A stretch of 29,044 bases of DNA from an uncultured Collinsella sp. (GTDB lineage Bacteria > Actinomycetota > Coriobacteriia > Coriobacteriales > Coriobacteriaceae), in contig URBM01000008.1 in the NCBI GenBank assembly GCA_900545995.1, positions 1-29,044 of the forward strand. Direction: 5' to 3'. The translations under genes were made by a program, and so were the position numbers. Shown piece by piece: positions 1 through 7,191 of this stretch. Within the stretch, counting starts at the first letter, position 1. The number at the start of each line of letters is the position of its first letter. The notes beneath the pieces were generated by a model. It ran no database searches. It saw nothing but the letters and a program-made list of their open reading frames with translations, and had not been told where the DNA came from.

Positions 1-53
1 AGAGCAGGGGACTCTTAATCCCAAGGTCCAGGGTTCGACCCCCTGACGGCCCA
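1..53 (+). tRNA. tRNA-Lys (CTT), 3' part, cut by window edge
   Basis: The window opens inside a tRNA, at the end of the D arm (AGAGCA). The anticodon stem is 7-11 with 19-23, and the loop is CTCTTAA at 12-18, placing the anticodon CTT at 14-16 after U33, which reads lysine AAG codons. The T arm CAGGG-TTCGACC-CCCTG is canonical, and the 3' acceptor strand ACGGCCC ends at 52 with discriminator A at 53. The next bases are CCC, so the CCA tail is not fully encoded. The 5' half lies outside the window, so the acceptor stem cannot be verified. Confidence 0.85.
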
Positions 54-66
54 CCCAAAGATTGTT

Positions 67-97
67 AAAGCGACCGGCCCAGGCTGGTCGCTTTTTT
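67..97 (+). terminator. Rho-independent terminator after tRNA-Lys
   Basis: AAAGCGACCGGCC (67-79) pairs with GGCTGGTCGCTTT (82-94) with one G-U wobble and a short loop, followed by a run of T. It begins 14 nt after the tRNA and is the evident end of that transcript. Confidence 0.85.
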
Positions 98-127
98 GTT
101 GACCTCGCATGGGGTCGAACCCGTCGG
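91..127. repeat. 37-bp direct repeat, copy 1
   Basis: This segment, which begins at the terminator T-run, recurs at 269-305 with a single mismatch (position 99 T versus 277 C). The inner GGGGTCGAACCC (111-122) is the exact reverse complement of the T-arm GGGTTCGACCCC of the tRNA at 31-42. The block CCCCCTGA at 39-46 and 217-224 lies at the same 178-bp offset, so the repeat is part of a larger degenerate duplication of the tRNA tail plus terminator. Confidence 0.8.
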
Positions 128-243
128 GGCGCGGAGCTGAGGAAATGCGTAAGCATTTGCCAGCGCAGCGCGCAAGGCGCCTTGGCGCCGCAGCGGTCGC
201 CTGCGCAGCAGGCTGACCCCCTGAGGGCCCGCCAAAGCAAGTT

Positions 244-275
244 AAGACGGTCAACGAAAGTTGGCCGTCTTTTTT
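244..275 (+). terminator. Second terminator-like hairpin in duplicated unit
   Basis: AGACGGTCAAC (245-255), a GAAA tetraloop (256-259) and GTTGGCCGTCT (260-270) form an 11-bp stem with one U-G wobble, followed by TTTTTT. It sits where the first terminator sits relative to the repeat, but no tRNA precedes it in this copy. It could now end read-through transcripts from the left. Confidence 0.8.
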
Positions 276-305
276 GCTGACCTCGCATGGGGTCGAACCC
301 GTCGG
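269..305. repeat. 37-bp direct repeat, copy 2
   Basis: Second copy of the 91-127 segment, 178 bp downstream with one mismatch. It ends 14 bp before the 3' end of the minus-strand DinD gene, so it may mark the edge of an inserted or rearranged segment. Bases 128-243 between the copies hold a short hairpin (AAATGC 143-148 with GCATTT 153-158) and GC-rich palindromic sequence, but no gene that I can support. Confidence 0.75.
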
Positions 306-318
306 TGCACAGCTGCTT

Positions 319-1179
319 TCACAGATCGAGCCTACCCTGGGGATCGGTAAAACCGTCAGTACCCTCCTTGAGTTTCTTCTCGTCTGCCTTCACACGACGC
401 TCGAGCTTTTTTGTATCCTCGGCAGGCGGTAGGTTCTCGGGGACAATTCCGCGGTCGATGAGGCTGCCGCGCACGCTTGTGTTGTTCTCGACGTGCTCTT
501 GCTTGATCTGGTCCAGGCCGTACAGGTCGTGTTCCTCGGCGTTGAAGGCCGTCATCGAGTTCGTAAGGTCCTTTGCTTTGATGAGGACATCGGCTAACCT
601 GTCCGCCAATGCCGCGCTCTTGGGTACGCCGAGCTGCTGCTTCATTTCCGCCGTGCTTCTGCCGCCGAATAACGCTTCATCGCCCTTCGACTTGATGATC
701 GCGAATCCTTTGGAGTCCACGCCGCGTTTGAACGCAATACCCGAGAGCTGTTTCTCTGAATCGGATAGCGAGTGGCGCGCCTGCAAGCGCTGAATCTCTG
801 CAAAGCGCTGCTCTATGAGCTCTTGGCGGCGGGTCTGCACGGCGAAGTATGCCTGTGCGAGCGCGATCTCTGGCTTGTTTGGGTCTCCGTTCTGGGCGAT
901 TAAATAGCATGCATAGCGCGTAAGTTTGTAGTCTTTAACCGCGCGAGCGGCGACACCGGCAGTTACCATTTTCGTGGTGTCACGAAAATGGGAATCAACT
1001 GGAGTTTTGTTTGTTTCGCACGAGACTTTTGCCCTCTTAACAACTTCGGCGAAGTTCTCCCATCGAGTGTATCCCATGGGTTCCATTAAATCGCGTGCGA
1101 GCCAATACTCAACGCCGTCTTCCACATTGGCGTAGCTATCAAGTTCGACACGCCACTTCTCGATATCTCTACTGTCCAT
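319..1179 (-). CDS. dinD: DNA damage-inducible protein D family (DinD)
   Basis: A 286-residue protein of DinD length. The family shows in the central LFGGRSTAEMKQQLG block, the following VPKSAALADRLADVLIKAKDL stretch, and the C-terminal REx/RGIVPENLPPAEDTKKLERR-type region. The N-terminal half (YWLARDLMEPMGYTRWENF) resembles the BRO-N/antirepressor fold seen in phage proteins. In Escherichia coli DinD is SOS-induced and hinders RecA filament function. The start is supported by GAGGAGGAG directly upstream of ATG. I see no LexA-like box upstream, so SOS control here is unproven. A GCGGGC-TTT-GCCCGC hairpin (1208-1222) lies just upstream in the probable 5' leader. Proximity to a tRNA and repeat suggests the gene is part of an acquired element. 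Confidence 0.85.
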   Translation of the reverse strand: MDSRDIEKWRVELDSYANVEDGVEYWLARDLMEPMGYTRWENFAEVVKRAKVSCETNKTPVDSHFRDTTKMVTAGVAARAVKDYKLTRYACYLIAQNGDPNKPEIALAQAYFAVQTRRQELIEQRFAEIQRLQARHSLSDSEKQLSGIAFKRGVDSKGFAIIKSKGDEALFGGRSTAEMKQQLGVPKSAALADRLADVLIKAKDLTNSMTAFNAEEHDLYGLDQIKQEHVENNTSVRGSLIDRGIVPENLPPAEDTKKLERRVKADEKKLKEGTDGFTDPQGRLDL

Positions 1180-1266
1180 ATCTCCTCCTCGCTGGTCTAT
1201 TGTTTATGCGGGCTTTGCCCGCTCTGTATTTAGAATAAGGATACGCTGCCGTGCGGACACGAATGA

Positions 1267-1294
1267 GCCCCGAGCCACTTCGAGCTCGCGGGGC
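1267..1294 (-). terminator. Possible weak terminator hairpin after flavoprotein gene
   Basis: GCCCCGAGC (1267-1275) pairs with GCTCGCGGGGC (1284-1294) with a two-base bulge, 47 bp beyond the stop of the flavoprotein gene. There is no U-tract on the minus strand, so function as an intrinsic terminator is doubtful. Confidence 0.3.
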
Positions 1295-1340
1295 CCATAG
1301 ATATCGATTAGTTGTGTTCTGCTTTAGATAGGTGTCCAGT

Positions 1341-2867
1341 TTAATCCGCTCGATAGTGCGATCCGAGACTTTCGGTTCGCTTACGCATGGCTTTGACCAT
1401 TTCCTGTGCTAGTTGAATCTGCGATTGCAGGCGGGCGAGGGCTGCGACTTCGCTGTCCTGGGCTTTCTGTGTGCTCAAGGTCGTTGCCTCTGTCTTCAAG
1501 CCCTCAAGCTCGTGTAATGCCTCGGATAGGCCCGTCTCGGTGCGGTTGATCATGCAATAGGTGCTCATCGTGTGCTTAAGGCCGTGTGTCAGGCGTTCGG
1601 CATCTGTTGTGGCAATGCCGTAGTGGGGGAGGTCGATATCCGCCATCAGGGCTGTCTCAGGCTCTTGCTGCGCTGCAAGGGCTGCCGATGCGCCTGCGAT
1701 GCGTCCGAATACGATGCCGTTGGCACTTGACAAGCCACCAATGCGGTCGGCGCCGTGCATGCCGCCTGTCGCCTCGCCGCAAGCGTAGAGGCCCTCAACG
1801 CCCGTGTGCGCAGTCTTATCGATCTTAATACCGCCGTTAGCGGCGTGGGCGTACATCGCAACGCGCATCTCGTCAGTCGGGGCGATGCCGTGCTCGTCTT
1901 GCAGCCAGTTGGCAAAGGTCTGCACAAACTCTGGGATATCCTCGCGGGGGAAGTCGTAGTGGAGTGCCAGACCTTCGGCACCTGCCTGATCGATGACGAG
2001 ATCGATAGCGCGGGAGGCCAAGCGTGACGTAAAGGGACCATATCCAGAGCGCTGCTCGAGCAGGTCGTCCAGCTTGTCGTCGGTAATATCTGCCGGCTGG
2101 TCTACATGTACGTAGCGCCAGGTTTTCTCGTTGAAGACCAGGTTTCGCTTGGGCTCGATGAGGCCGGGCATCATCTGCATGAACTCTATATTGGTAAGCG
2201 ATGCGCCGTGCGCCAATGCGATGGCTTGCGAGGAGCTGAGCACATCGGCCGACGTAAGGCTGCGCTCGAACAGGCCGCCTGTGCCACCGGCTGCGATAAT
2301 CGTGGCCTTGGCAGCAAAGGGCACGATTCGATTTTCGGTGAGGTCGTAGAGCACGGTTCCGGTTATTCTGCCGTTCGTGTCCTCAACAAGGTCGATAAGC
2401 TCATGGCGGGGGAGCAGACGAATGCCGAGCGACTCGATCCGGGCCGTCAGAGCGTCCTCAAGGGGCTTGCGGGTGAGGCCGCGCCACATGCGCGTTTTGT
2501 GGTCAAAGCAGGGGATAAACTGCTTTTGCTGAGCGCTCTCAGCGCTTTGCGGACGCTGGAGCTCAACGCCCAGGTCTTGCTCGAGCCATTCAATTGCCTG
2601 GGGAATGCCGTGCACAAACGTCTGGACAAGCTCGAGGTCGGCGACACCGCCGCCGACGGTCTGGATGGTGCCGATGAGGTCCTGCTCGTCGTCTTCGTCG
2701 ACGGGACCGATGAGGCCGAGGCCCCAGGTACCCGGGAAGAAGCTCGATCCACTCATGGTCTTGCCGGCGCTTGCCACAGTGACGGCTGCACCTGTACATG
2801 CCGCTTCGATGGCGGCGCAAAGGCCCGCAATGCCAGATCCAATTACCAGTACATCAGTCGATTCCAT
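1341..2867 (-). CDS. FAD-dependent fumarate reductase/aspartate oxidase-type flavoprotein
   Basis: A 508-residue soluble flavoprotein of the succinate dehydrogenase/fumarate reductase/NadB superfamily. The N-terminus carries the dinucleotide-binding motif VLVIGSGIAGLCAA; a second FAD contact, ATIIAAGGTGGLF, lies mid-protein; and the C-terminal GLYACGEATGGMHGADRIGG is the family's capping/FAD signature. The usual HxxGGI active-site region reads YAHAANGGIKID, and no heme-binding or flavin-transfer domain or signal peptide is present, so it is cytoplasmic. ATG at 2867 follows AAAGGA at good spacing; an in-frame ATG 19 codons upstream lacks a ribosome site and is rejected. Exact substrate (fumarate, aspartate or another enoate) cannot be fixed from sequence. 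It stands alone, separated from the next operon by that operon's terminator. Confidence 0.8.
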   Translation of the reverse strand: MESTDVLVIGSGIAGLCAAIEAACTGAAVTVASAGKTMSGSSFFPGTWGLGLIGPVDEDDEQDLIGTIQTVGGGVADLELVQTFVHGIPQAIEWLEQDLGVELQRPQSAESAQQKQFIPCFDHKTRMWRGLTRKPLEDALTARIESLGIRLLPRHELIDLVEDTNGRITGTVLYDLTENRIVPFAAKATIIAAGGTGGLFERSLTSADVLSSSQAIALAHGASLTNIEFMQMMPGLIEPKRNLVFNEKTWRYVHVDQPADITDDKLDDLLEQRSGYGPFTSRLASRAIDLVIDQAGAEGLALHYDFPREDIPEFVQTFANWLQDEHGIAPTDEMRVAMYAHAANGGIKIDKTAHTGVEGLYACGEATGGMHGADRIGGLSSANGIVFGRIAGASAALAAQQEPETALMADIDLPHYGIATTDAERLTHGLKHTMSTYCMINRTETGLSEALHELEGLKTEATTLSTQKAQDSEVAALARLQSQIQLAQEMVKAMRKRTESLGSHYRAD

Positions 2868-3054
2868 CGGATTCCTTTCTCGTCCGGCGCATTGTCGCAC
2901 GGGTGATCGGCAATGGGGTCGCAAAGACTCGGCAAATAGGTAAAGGGCAAATATGGCAGGTGGGCGTCATGGACGCTCTGACGCTCCATCTCATCACATC
3001 TCGTATTTCGCCGCAACTGACATATCGGCATTAGCTATCCTGCGTCGGTGTAAA

Positions 3055-3088
3055 CAAAAAGAGCCGCCACCTCGAAAGGTAGCGGCTC
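3055..3088 (-). terminator. Terminator of the GGGtGRT operon
   Basis: On the minus strand, GAGCCGCTACCT pairs with AGGTGGCGGCTC around a TTCG loop with one U-G wobble, followed by TTTTTG. It lies 34 bp after the stop of the GGGtGRT gene. Confidence 0.9.
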
Positions 3089-3122
3089 CAAGCTCAACTA
3101 TATGAGCATCGCGCGGGCGCGA

Positions 3123-4127
3123 TTAGGCCTTGAGGGCCTCCTCGACGGCGACAGCGCAGGCGACGGTGGCACCGACCATGGGGTTGTTGCCCATGCCGAT
3201 GAGACCCATCATGTCAACGTGTGCAGGCACGGAGGAAGAACCGGCGAACTGGGCGTCGGAGTGCATACGGCCCATGGTGTCGGTCATGCCGTAAGAGGCA
3301 GGGCCGGCGCCCATGTTGTCCGGGTGCAGGGTACGGCCAGTGCCGCCACCAGAAGCGACGGAGAAGTACTTCTTGCCAGCCTCGAGGCGCTCCTTCTTGT
3401 AGGTGCCAGCGACGGGGTGCTGGAAGCGCGTGGGGTTGGTGGAGTTACCGGTGATCGAGATGTCGACGTTCTCGTGCCACATGATGGCAACGCCCTCGCG
3501 GACGTCGTCGGAGCCGTAGCAGTTAACGGCAGCGCGGGGACCATCGGAGTAGGGGATGGTCTCGACGACCTTGAGCTCGCCCGTGTAGTAGTCGAACTGG
3601 GTCTTCACGTAGGTGAAGCCGTTAATGCGGGCGATGATCTGAGCAGCGTCCTTGCCCAGACCGTTGAGGATAACGCGCAGCGGCTTCTTGCGAGCCTTGT
3701 TGGCGTTCAGAGCCAGGCCGATAGCACCCTCAGCGGCAGCGAAGGACTCGTGGCCGGCCAGGAAGGCGAAGCACTCGGTGTCGTCGGAGAGCAGCATAGC
3801 GCCCAGGTTGCCGTGGCCCAGACCGACCTTGCGGTCCTCGGCGACGGAGCCGGGAACGGTGAAGGCCTGGATGCCCTCGCCGATGATGGCAGCAGCCTCA
3901 GAAGCGGACTTGGCGCCACGCTTGACAGCGAGAGCGCAGCCGAGGGTGTAGGCCCACTCGGCGTTCTGGAAGGCGATGGACTGGGTGTTGTTGACGATCT
4001 CACGCGGGTTGAAGCCCTTGTCGGTGCAGATCTGCAGAGCTTCCTCGAGGGAGGCGATGCCGTTGTCGGCGAGGCACTTGTTGATCTTGTCAGCGCGGCG
4101 CTCGTAACCTTCGAACGTAACAGTCAT
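3123..4127 (-). CDS. GGGtGRT protein (uncharacterised conserved family)
   Basis: A 334-residue protein carrying the family-naming motif SGGGTGRTLHPDN near residue 270, followed by a conserved small-residue-rich C-terminus (MGLIGMGNNPMVGATVACAVAVEEALKA region). No membrane segment or signal peptide is visible. The biochemical role of the family is not known to me. Its consistent companion is the Fe-S scaffold-like protein encoded directly upstream, 18 nt away, with AGGGAGGG before the ATG, so the two are co-translated from one mRNA and probably act together. Codon use is strongly biased to GC-ending, highly used codons, which suggests high expression. The unit ends in a strong intrinsic terminator. 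Confidence 0.85.
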   Translation of the reverse strand: MTVTFEGYERRADKINKCLADNGIASLEEALQICTDKGFNPREIVNNTQSIAFQNAEWAYTLGCALAVKRGAKSASEAAAIIGEGIQAFTVPGSVAEDRKVGLGHGNLGAMLLSDDTECFAFLAGHESFAAAEGAIGLALNANKARKKPLRVILNGLGKDAAQIIARINGFTYVKTQFDYYTGELKVVETIPYSDGPRAAVNCYGSDDVREGVAIMWHENVDISITGNSTNPTRFQHPVAGTYKKERLEAGKKYFSVASGGGTGRTLHPDNMGAGPASYGMTDTMGRMHSDAQFAGSSSVPAHVDMMGLIGMGNNPMVGATVACAVAVEEALKA

Positions 4128-4145
4128 AGTTATTTCCCTCCCTTT

Positions 4146-4880
4146 CTACTCGTGAACCGGGAACACGCTGGCGACGGAGTGAGTCTCCTCGTCGGTGCGC
4201 GGGTCGATGTACTTGGCAGCGTTCTCCCACTGACCATAGTGGCCCATAGCGCCAGCGATGGCCTCCTCGGGGGTCTTGCCGGCCTTGACGGCGTCGGTGA
4301 ACTTGCCGAGGTTCAGGAACTCGAATGCGATGATCTCGTTCTTGTCGTTGAGAGCCATGCGGGTGACGTAGCCCTGAGCGAGCTCGAGGTAACGAGCGCC
4401 CTTGGCCTTGGTGCCGAACATGGTGCCGACCTGAGAGCGAAGGCCCTTGCCGAGGTCGTCGAGGGAAGCGCCCACGGGCAGGCCGCCCTCGGAGAACGCG
4501 GTCTGGCTGCGGCCGTAAACGATCTGCAGGAAGATCTCGCGCATAGCAACGTTGATGGCGTCGCAGACGAGGTCGGTGTTGAGGGCCTCGAGGATGGTCT
4601 TACCGGGAAGGATCTCGGAAGCCATGGCGGCAGAGTGGGTCATGCCCGAGCAGCCGATGGTCTCAACGAGGGCCTCCTCGATGATGCCGTCCTTGACGTT
4701 CAGCGTGAGCTTGCAGGCGCCCTGCTGAGGTGCGCACCAACCCACACCGTGCGTAAGACCGGAGATGTCGGAAATCTCCTTAGCCTGGACCCACTTGCCC
4801 TCCTCGGGGATGGGTGCGGGGCCGTGGTATGCACCCTTGGCAACGGGGCACATGTTCTCCACTTCCTGTGAGTACTGCAT
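4146..4880 (-). CDS. Iron-sulfur cluster assembly scaffold-like protein (NifU/IscU-like)
   Basis: A 244-residue protein resembling the NifU/IscU N-terminal scaffold fold, enlarged relative to the roughly 130-150 residue IscU/SufU. Conserved cysteines appear in NMCPVAKG, GWCAPQQGACKL, ETIGCSGMTHS and DLVCDAIN; the GCSGMTHSAAMASEIL segment corresponds to the GCaIS/A...S signature of scaffolds. ATG at 4880 follows GAGGAGAGG; the upstream in-frame ATG would add 28 residues without homologous character. It is first in a two-gene operon with the GGGtGRT protein. Because a complete SUF operon with its own SufU lies nearby, this protein is likely a specialised rather than the general scaffold, but that is inference. 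A -10-like TATTAT lies at 4974-4979 (minus strand). Confidence 0.8.
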   Translation of the reverse strand: MQYSQEVENMCPVAKGAYHGPAPIPEEGKWVQAKEISDISGLTHGVGWCAPQQGACKLTLNVKDGIIEEALVETIGCSGMTHSAAMASEILPGKTILEALNTDLVCDAINVAMREIFLQIVYGRSQTAFSEGGLPVGASLDDLGKGLRSQVGTMFGTKAKGARYLELAQGYVTRMALNDKNEIIAFEFLNLGKFTDAVKAGKTPEEAIAGAMGHYGQWENAAKYIDPRTDEETHSVASVFPVHE

Positions 4881-5283
4881 GCCTCTCCTCTCTATCGTGT
4901 TGGCGTCCCGTCTGGGGGTCGTGGCTGGCGATTGCCGGGCGACCCTTCGAAAGGGACATGACATGCAGCCCCTATAATACCGCGAAATGCACGGAATATT
5001 CGGCGAACGGCTCAGTTTTCGTAGCGAGAAGTCCGGAAGTTTTAATTGAAACGGTTTAACTCTATGTTCTGTGGTCGTGAACTTCCGTAGAGGGGGTCCG
5101 TCTTGGGCAAGCTTTTGGTCGGCTCTTGTAAGTGTTGCAGGGGTTGACCTGTTGCAACGGTGCCGTTCGCCGCCTGTTTACTGCCTTTGGCCGCGCGAGT
5201 GTATTGTTTTGCGTGAATGTTTTGATGGCACGCTTCAATCGTGCTGTATTGGATGGCAAGCAGATCCCGGCGAAGGGAGCGCC
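4881..5283. other. 403-bp intergenic region between divergent genes
   Basis: No convincing gene. It must contain the promoter of the scaffold/GGGtGRT operon (only a -10-like TATTAT at 4974-4979 is evident) and perhaps that of the transposase. A loose hairpin, TTGCAGG at 5135-5141 with CCTGTTGCAA around 5148-5157, lies about 130 bp ahead of the transposase and could be a remnant of a REP-type palindrome, but it is imperfect. Confidence 0.4.
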
Positions 5284-6096
5284 ATGCAGCGCGTTTGGAG
5301 AACGGTTACCGGCTTTTACCATGTCTGTGCTCGCGGTGCGGGCAAGCAGCTCATCTTTGAGGGCGATGAAGACCGGTGGGAGTTTTTGGAGCTGATGCGC
5401 GAGTGCTGCCGCGAGGAGGGTGTGACGGTTATCGCCTGGTGCCTTATGGGCAATCACGTGCATTTGGTGCTTGCAGATTACGAGGACAGGATGAGCGCTG
5501 CGATGCACCGGCTGCTCTTGACGTACGCGCGGCGGTTCAATAAACACACGGGGCGCACGGGCCATCTGTTCCAGAACCGTTTTGACCGGCGCTCGCTCGA
5601 TACCGACTGGCAGGTGATGGAGGCTATTCGTTCCGTACACGCCGATCCGCAGGAGGCGGGCGTTAGCCTAATCGAGCGTTATCCCTGGAGCAGCTTTGCG
5701 GAACATCTGCGCGCTTACGACAGTGATGCGGCAGATGCCACGAGGGGATTTTGCGATCCTTCTTGCGTGCTTGAGCTTTTTGGTTCTGCCGAGGCCTTTG
5801 CTGCCTATTCGCTTTCGACGCCCGACGGTAGCGAGCCGGCGCTGTGCGATATGAAAGAGACAGAGTGGGAACGCCACGCCTTTGCCGACAAGATGGCGAA
5901 GAGCCTCGGGGTTCCGCTCAATGGGGTTAAAACTGCACCGCCGGCGCAGCGTGATACCGTTATTGTTGGATTGCACGATGCCGGTTTCACGGTGCGCCAG
6001 ATTGAGCGCTATACCGGGATTGGCAAAAGTAGCGTCTCTCGTATCGTGCGCGCCCGCGCGCGAACGGAGATGAGGGCTGGCGGAAACGTGATGTAG
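5284..6096 (+). CDS. Y1 (IS200/TnpA-REP-like) transposase, RAYT type
   Basis: A 270-residue protein of the HUH/Y1 tyrosine transposase superfamily. The divalent-metal HUH motif is GNHVHLVL (His58, His60), preceded by VIAWCLM; a candidate catalytic tyrosine is Tyr81 in LLTYARRFN, followed by the typical HTGRTGHLFQNRF block. It is longer than IS200 TnpA and has a C-terminal helix-turn-helix (FTVRQIERYTGIGKSSVSR, about residues 230-250), as in REP-associated tyrosine transposases, which are usually single-copy and domesticated. ATG at 5284 follows GAAGGGAG; the open frame extends further upstream but without motif or ribosome site. No clear flanking IS ends or REP hairpins are visible, so mobility is doubtful. 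Confidence 0.85.
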   Translation: MQRVWRTVTGFYHVCARGAGKQLIFEGDEDRWEFLELMRECCREEGVTVIAWCLMGNHVHLVLADYEDRMSAAMHRLLLTYARRFNKHTGRTGHLFQNRFDRRSLDTDWQVMEAIRSVHADPQEAGVSLIERYPWSSFAEHLRAYDSDAADATRGFCDPSCVLELFGSAEAFAAYSLSTPDGSEPALCDMKETEWERHAFADKMAKSLGVPLNGVKTAPPAQRDTVIVGLHDAGFTVRQIERYTGIGKSSVSRIVRARARTEMRAGGNVM

Positions 6097-6692
6097 GGTC
6101 GCCTGTTCACCGCAGCTGGGGTCGTCCATACGCCGCAACCAGCGTTTAAAAGCTTGGTACGGTAACTGCACTTCTTAATATGCATAGAACAATCGCCATC
6201 TTGCATAAAATAACGGCTCAGTCCGGATTTGCCCGTGCCTACCCCCGTCTGCGCCGTGCAATAAACCGAGTTTTCAGCATCGTGGTGCTGTCGGCACCGC
6301 CGCAATCTTGCAACATACGGGTCCCGAAGCTATTGATTCTCGCCGTTGCGCCCCCGAAGCACGTGCCTGCGTCCCGTCAGACCGCGATGCTTGTTCTAAA
6401 ACACAATATATATGCGCCTAAAGACGTTGATTAACGCTTTCGATGTGTATACACACAGCTTGGCGTGCTGAATACTCGCAAAAATGCACGCCGCTCCCTA
6501 TGGGACCCGTCTGCGGTAGGCGCGAAGCGAGTCGGAGCTTCGCAGAACGGGGCTTGGCGCATTGCTTGGCGGGCCCGGGGCCCTGCCGCAGGCCTTTGGT
6601 GCTGTGGAAAACGCCCGTGTTCGCGTCTGGCTGTGAGGCAAATGTCAGACGGGGCGCCGGACGCGCGGACTTTGTGCATCTGTGCTCATTAG
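6097..6692. other. 596-bp region without a supported gene
   Basis: Open frames here are short, mutually overlapping on both strands and lack family character or ribosome sites. Visible structure: a perfect 12-bp palindrome TGTGTATACACA (6444-6455), a hairpin GCGAAGC/GCTTCGC (6522-6528 with 6537-6543) and a very GC-rich palindromic block GGGCCCGGGGCCC (6571-6583). Composition shifts from AT-richer (6160-6480) to GC-rich (6490-6670). A non-coding RNA or decayed mobile sequence is possible. Confidence 0.4.
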
Positions 6693-6725
6693 GAAAAAAC
6701 AGAGCCGCCCGTATCGGGCGGCTCT
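6693..6725 (-). terminator. Terminator of the suf operon
   Basis: On the minus strand a perfect 11-bp stem AGAGCCGCCCG / CGGGCGGCTCT with a 3-nt loop (6701-6725) is followed by GTTTTTT. It lies 32 bp past the sufU stop and ends the sufCBDSU transcript. Confidence 0.92.
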
Positions 6726-6756
6726 GCAATCAAAAACCTTGGATTCGGGGCATACG

Positions 6757-7191
6757 CTACTGGTTAGCTTGCCCCTCGAGCATGCCGTCGAGGGTGCGCC
6801 AGGCGAGCTCGGCGCATTTGACGCGGGCGGGCATGTGCGAAATGTCCTGGAGCTGGGCGGCCTCGTCCAAATCTTCCAGGTCTTCCTCGGAGAGCTGCTC
6901 GCCGCGGATCATGGCCAGGAAAAGCCCTGCCAGGCGACGAGCCTCCTCGACCGTCTCGCCGGTGATGAGGTCGGCCATGATGTCGGCGCTGGCCTGGCTG
7001 ATGGCGCAGCCGTGCCCGGTAAACGAGGCCTCCTCGATCACGCCCTTCTCGACACGCAGCTGCAAGGTGAGCTCGTCGCCACAGCTGGGGTTGATGCCGT
7101 CGTGCTCATGCGTGGGGGCATCCATCTCGTACTTATAGTCGGGGTGCGAGTTGTGCTCCATAAACGTGGTGGAGGTGTACAGATTACCCAT
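6757..7191 (-). CDS. sufU: SufU, Fe-S assembly scaffold/sulfur-transfer protein
   Basis: A 144-residue SufU. The three ligand cysteines are seen in NPSCGDELTL, GHGCAISQASADIM and VKCAELAW, matching the zinc/sulfur-accepting site that takes persulfide sulfur from SufS and passes it to the SufBCD complex. The region between the second and third Cys contains the longer insert typical of SufU rather than IscU. ATG at 7191 overlaps the sufS stop codon by 8 nt, so translation is coupled; upstream in-frame methionine codons would lie deep inside sufS and are rejected. Last gene of the suf operon, followed by a strong terminator. Confidence 0.93.
   Translation of the reverse strand: MGNLYTSTTFMEHNSHPDYKYEMDAPTHEHDGINPSCGDELTLQLRVEKGVIEEASFTGHGCAISQASADIMADLITGETVEEARRLAGLFLAMIRGEQLSEEDLEDLDEAAQLQDISHMPARVKCAELAWRTLDGMLEGQANQ

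Noticed and set aside
128..243. Second, decayed tRNA within the duplicated unit
   Set aside because: Only the block around CCCCCTGA-GGGCCC resembles the tRNA 3' end; no anticodon arm or T-loop TTCGA can be placed upstream of it.
1180..1260. LexA/SOS box upstream of dinD
   Set aside because: I looked for CGAAC-N4-GTTCG-like or CTG-N10-CAG-like sites and found none convincing, so no SOS operator is annotated.
3102..4871. 589-codon plus-strand open frame
   Set aside because: It runs antisense to the GGGtGRT and scaffold genes; its Val/Ala/Gly/Asp-rich translation is an artefact of reading highly biased codons backward, with no motif or ribosome site.
5131..5160. REP palindrome upstream of the transposase
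   Set aside because: Only a 4-bp core stem with bulges is formed and no second copy is visible near the gene, so it is not annotated as a repeat.
6418..6729. 103-codon minus-strand frame in the gene-free stretch
   Set aside because: It starts inside the suf terminator stem, has no ribosome site and overlaps equally open frames on the other strand.
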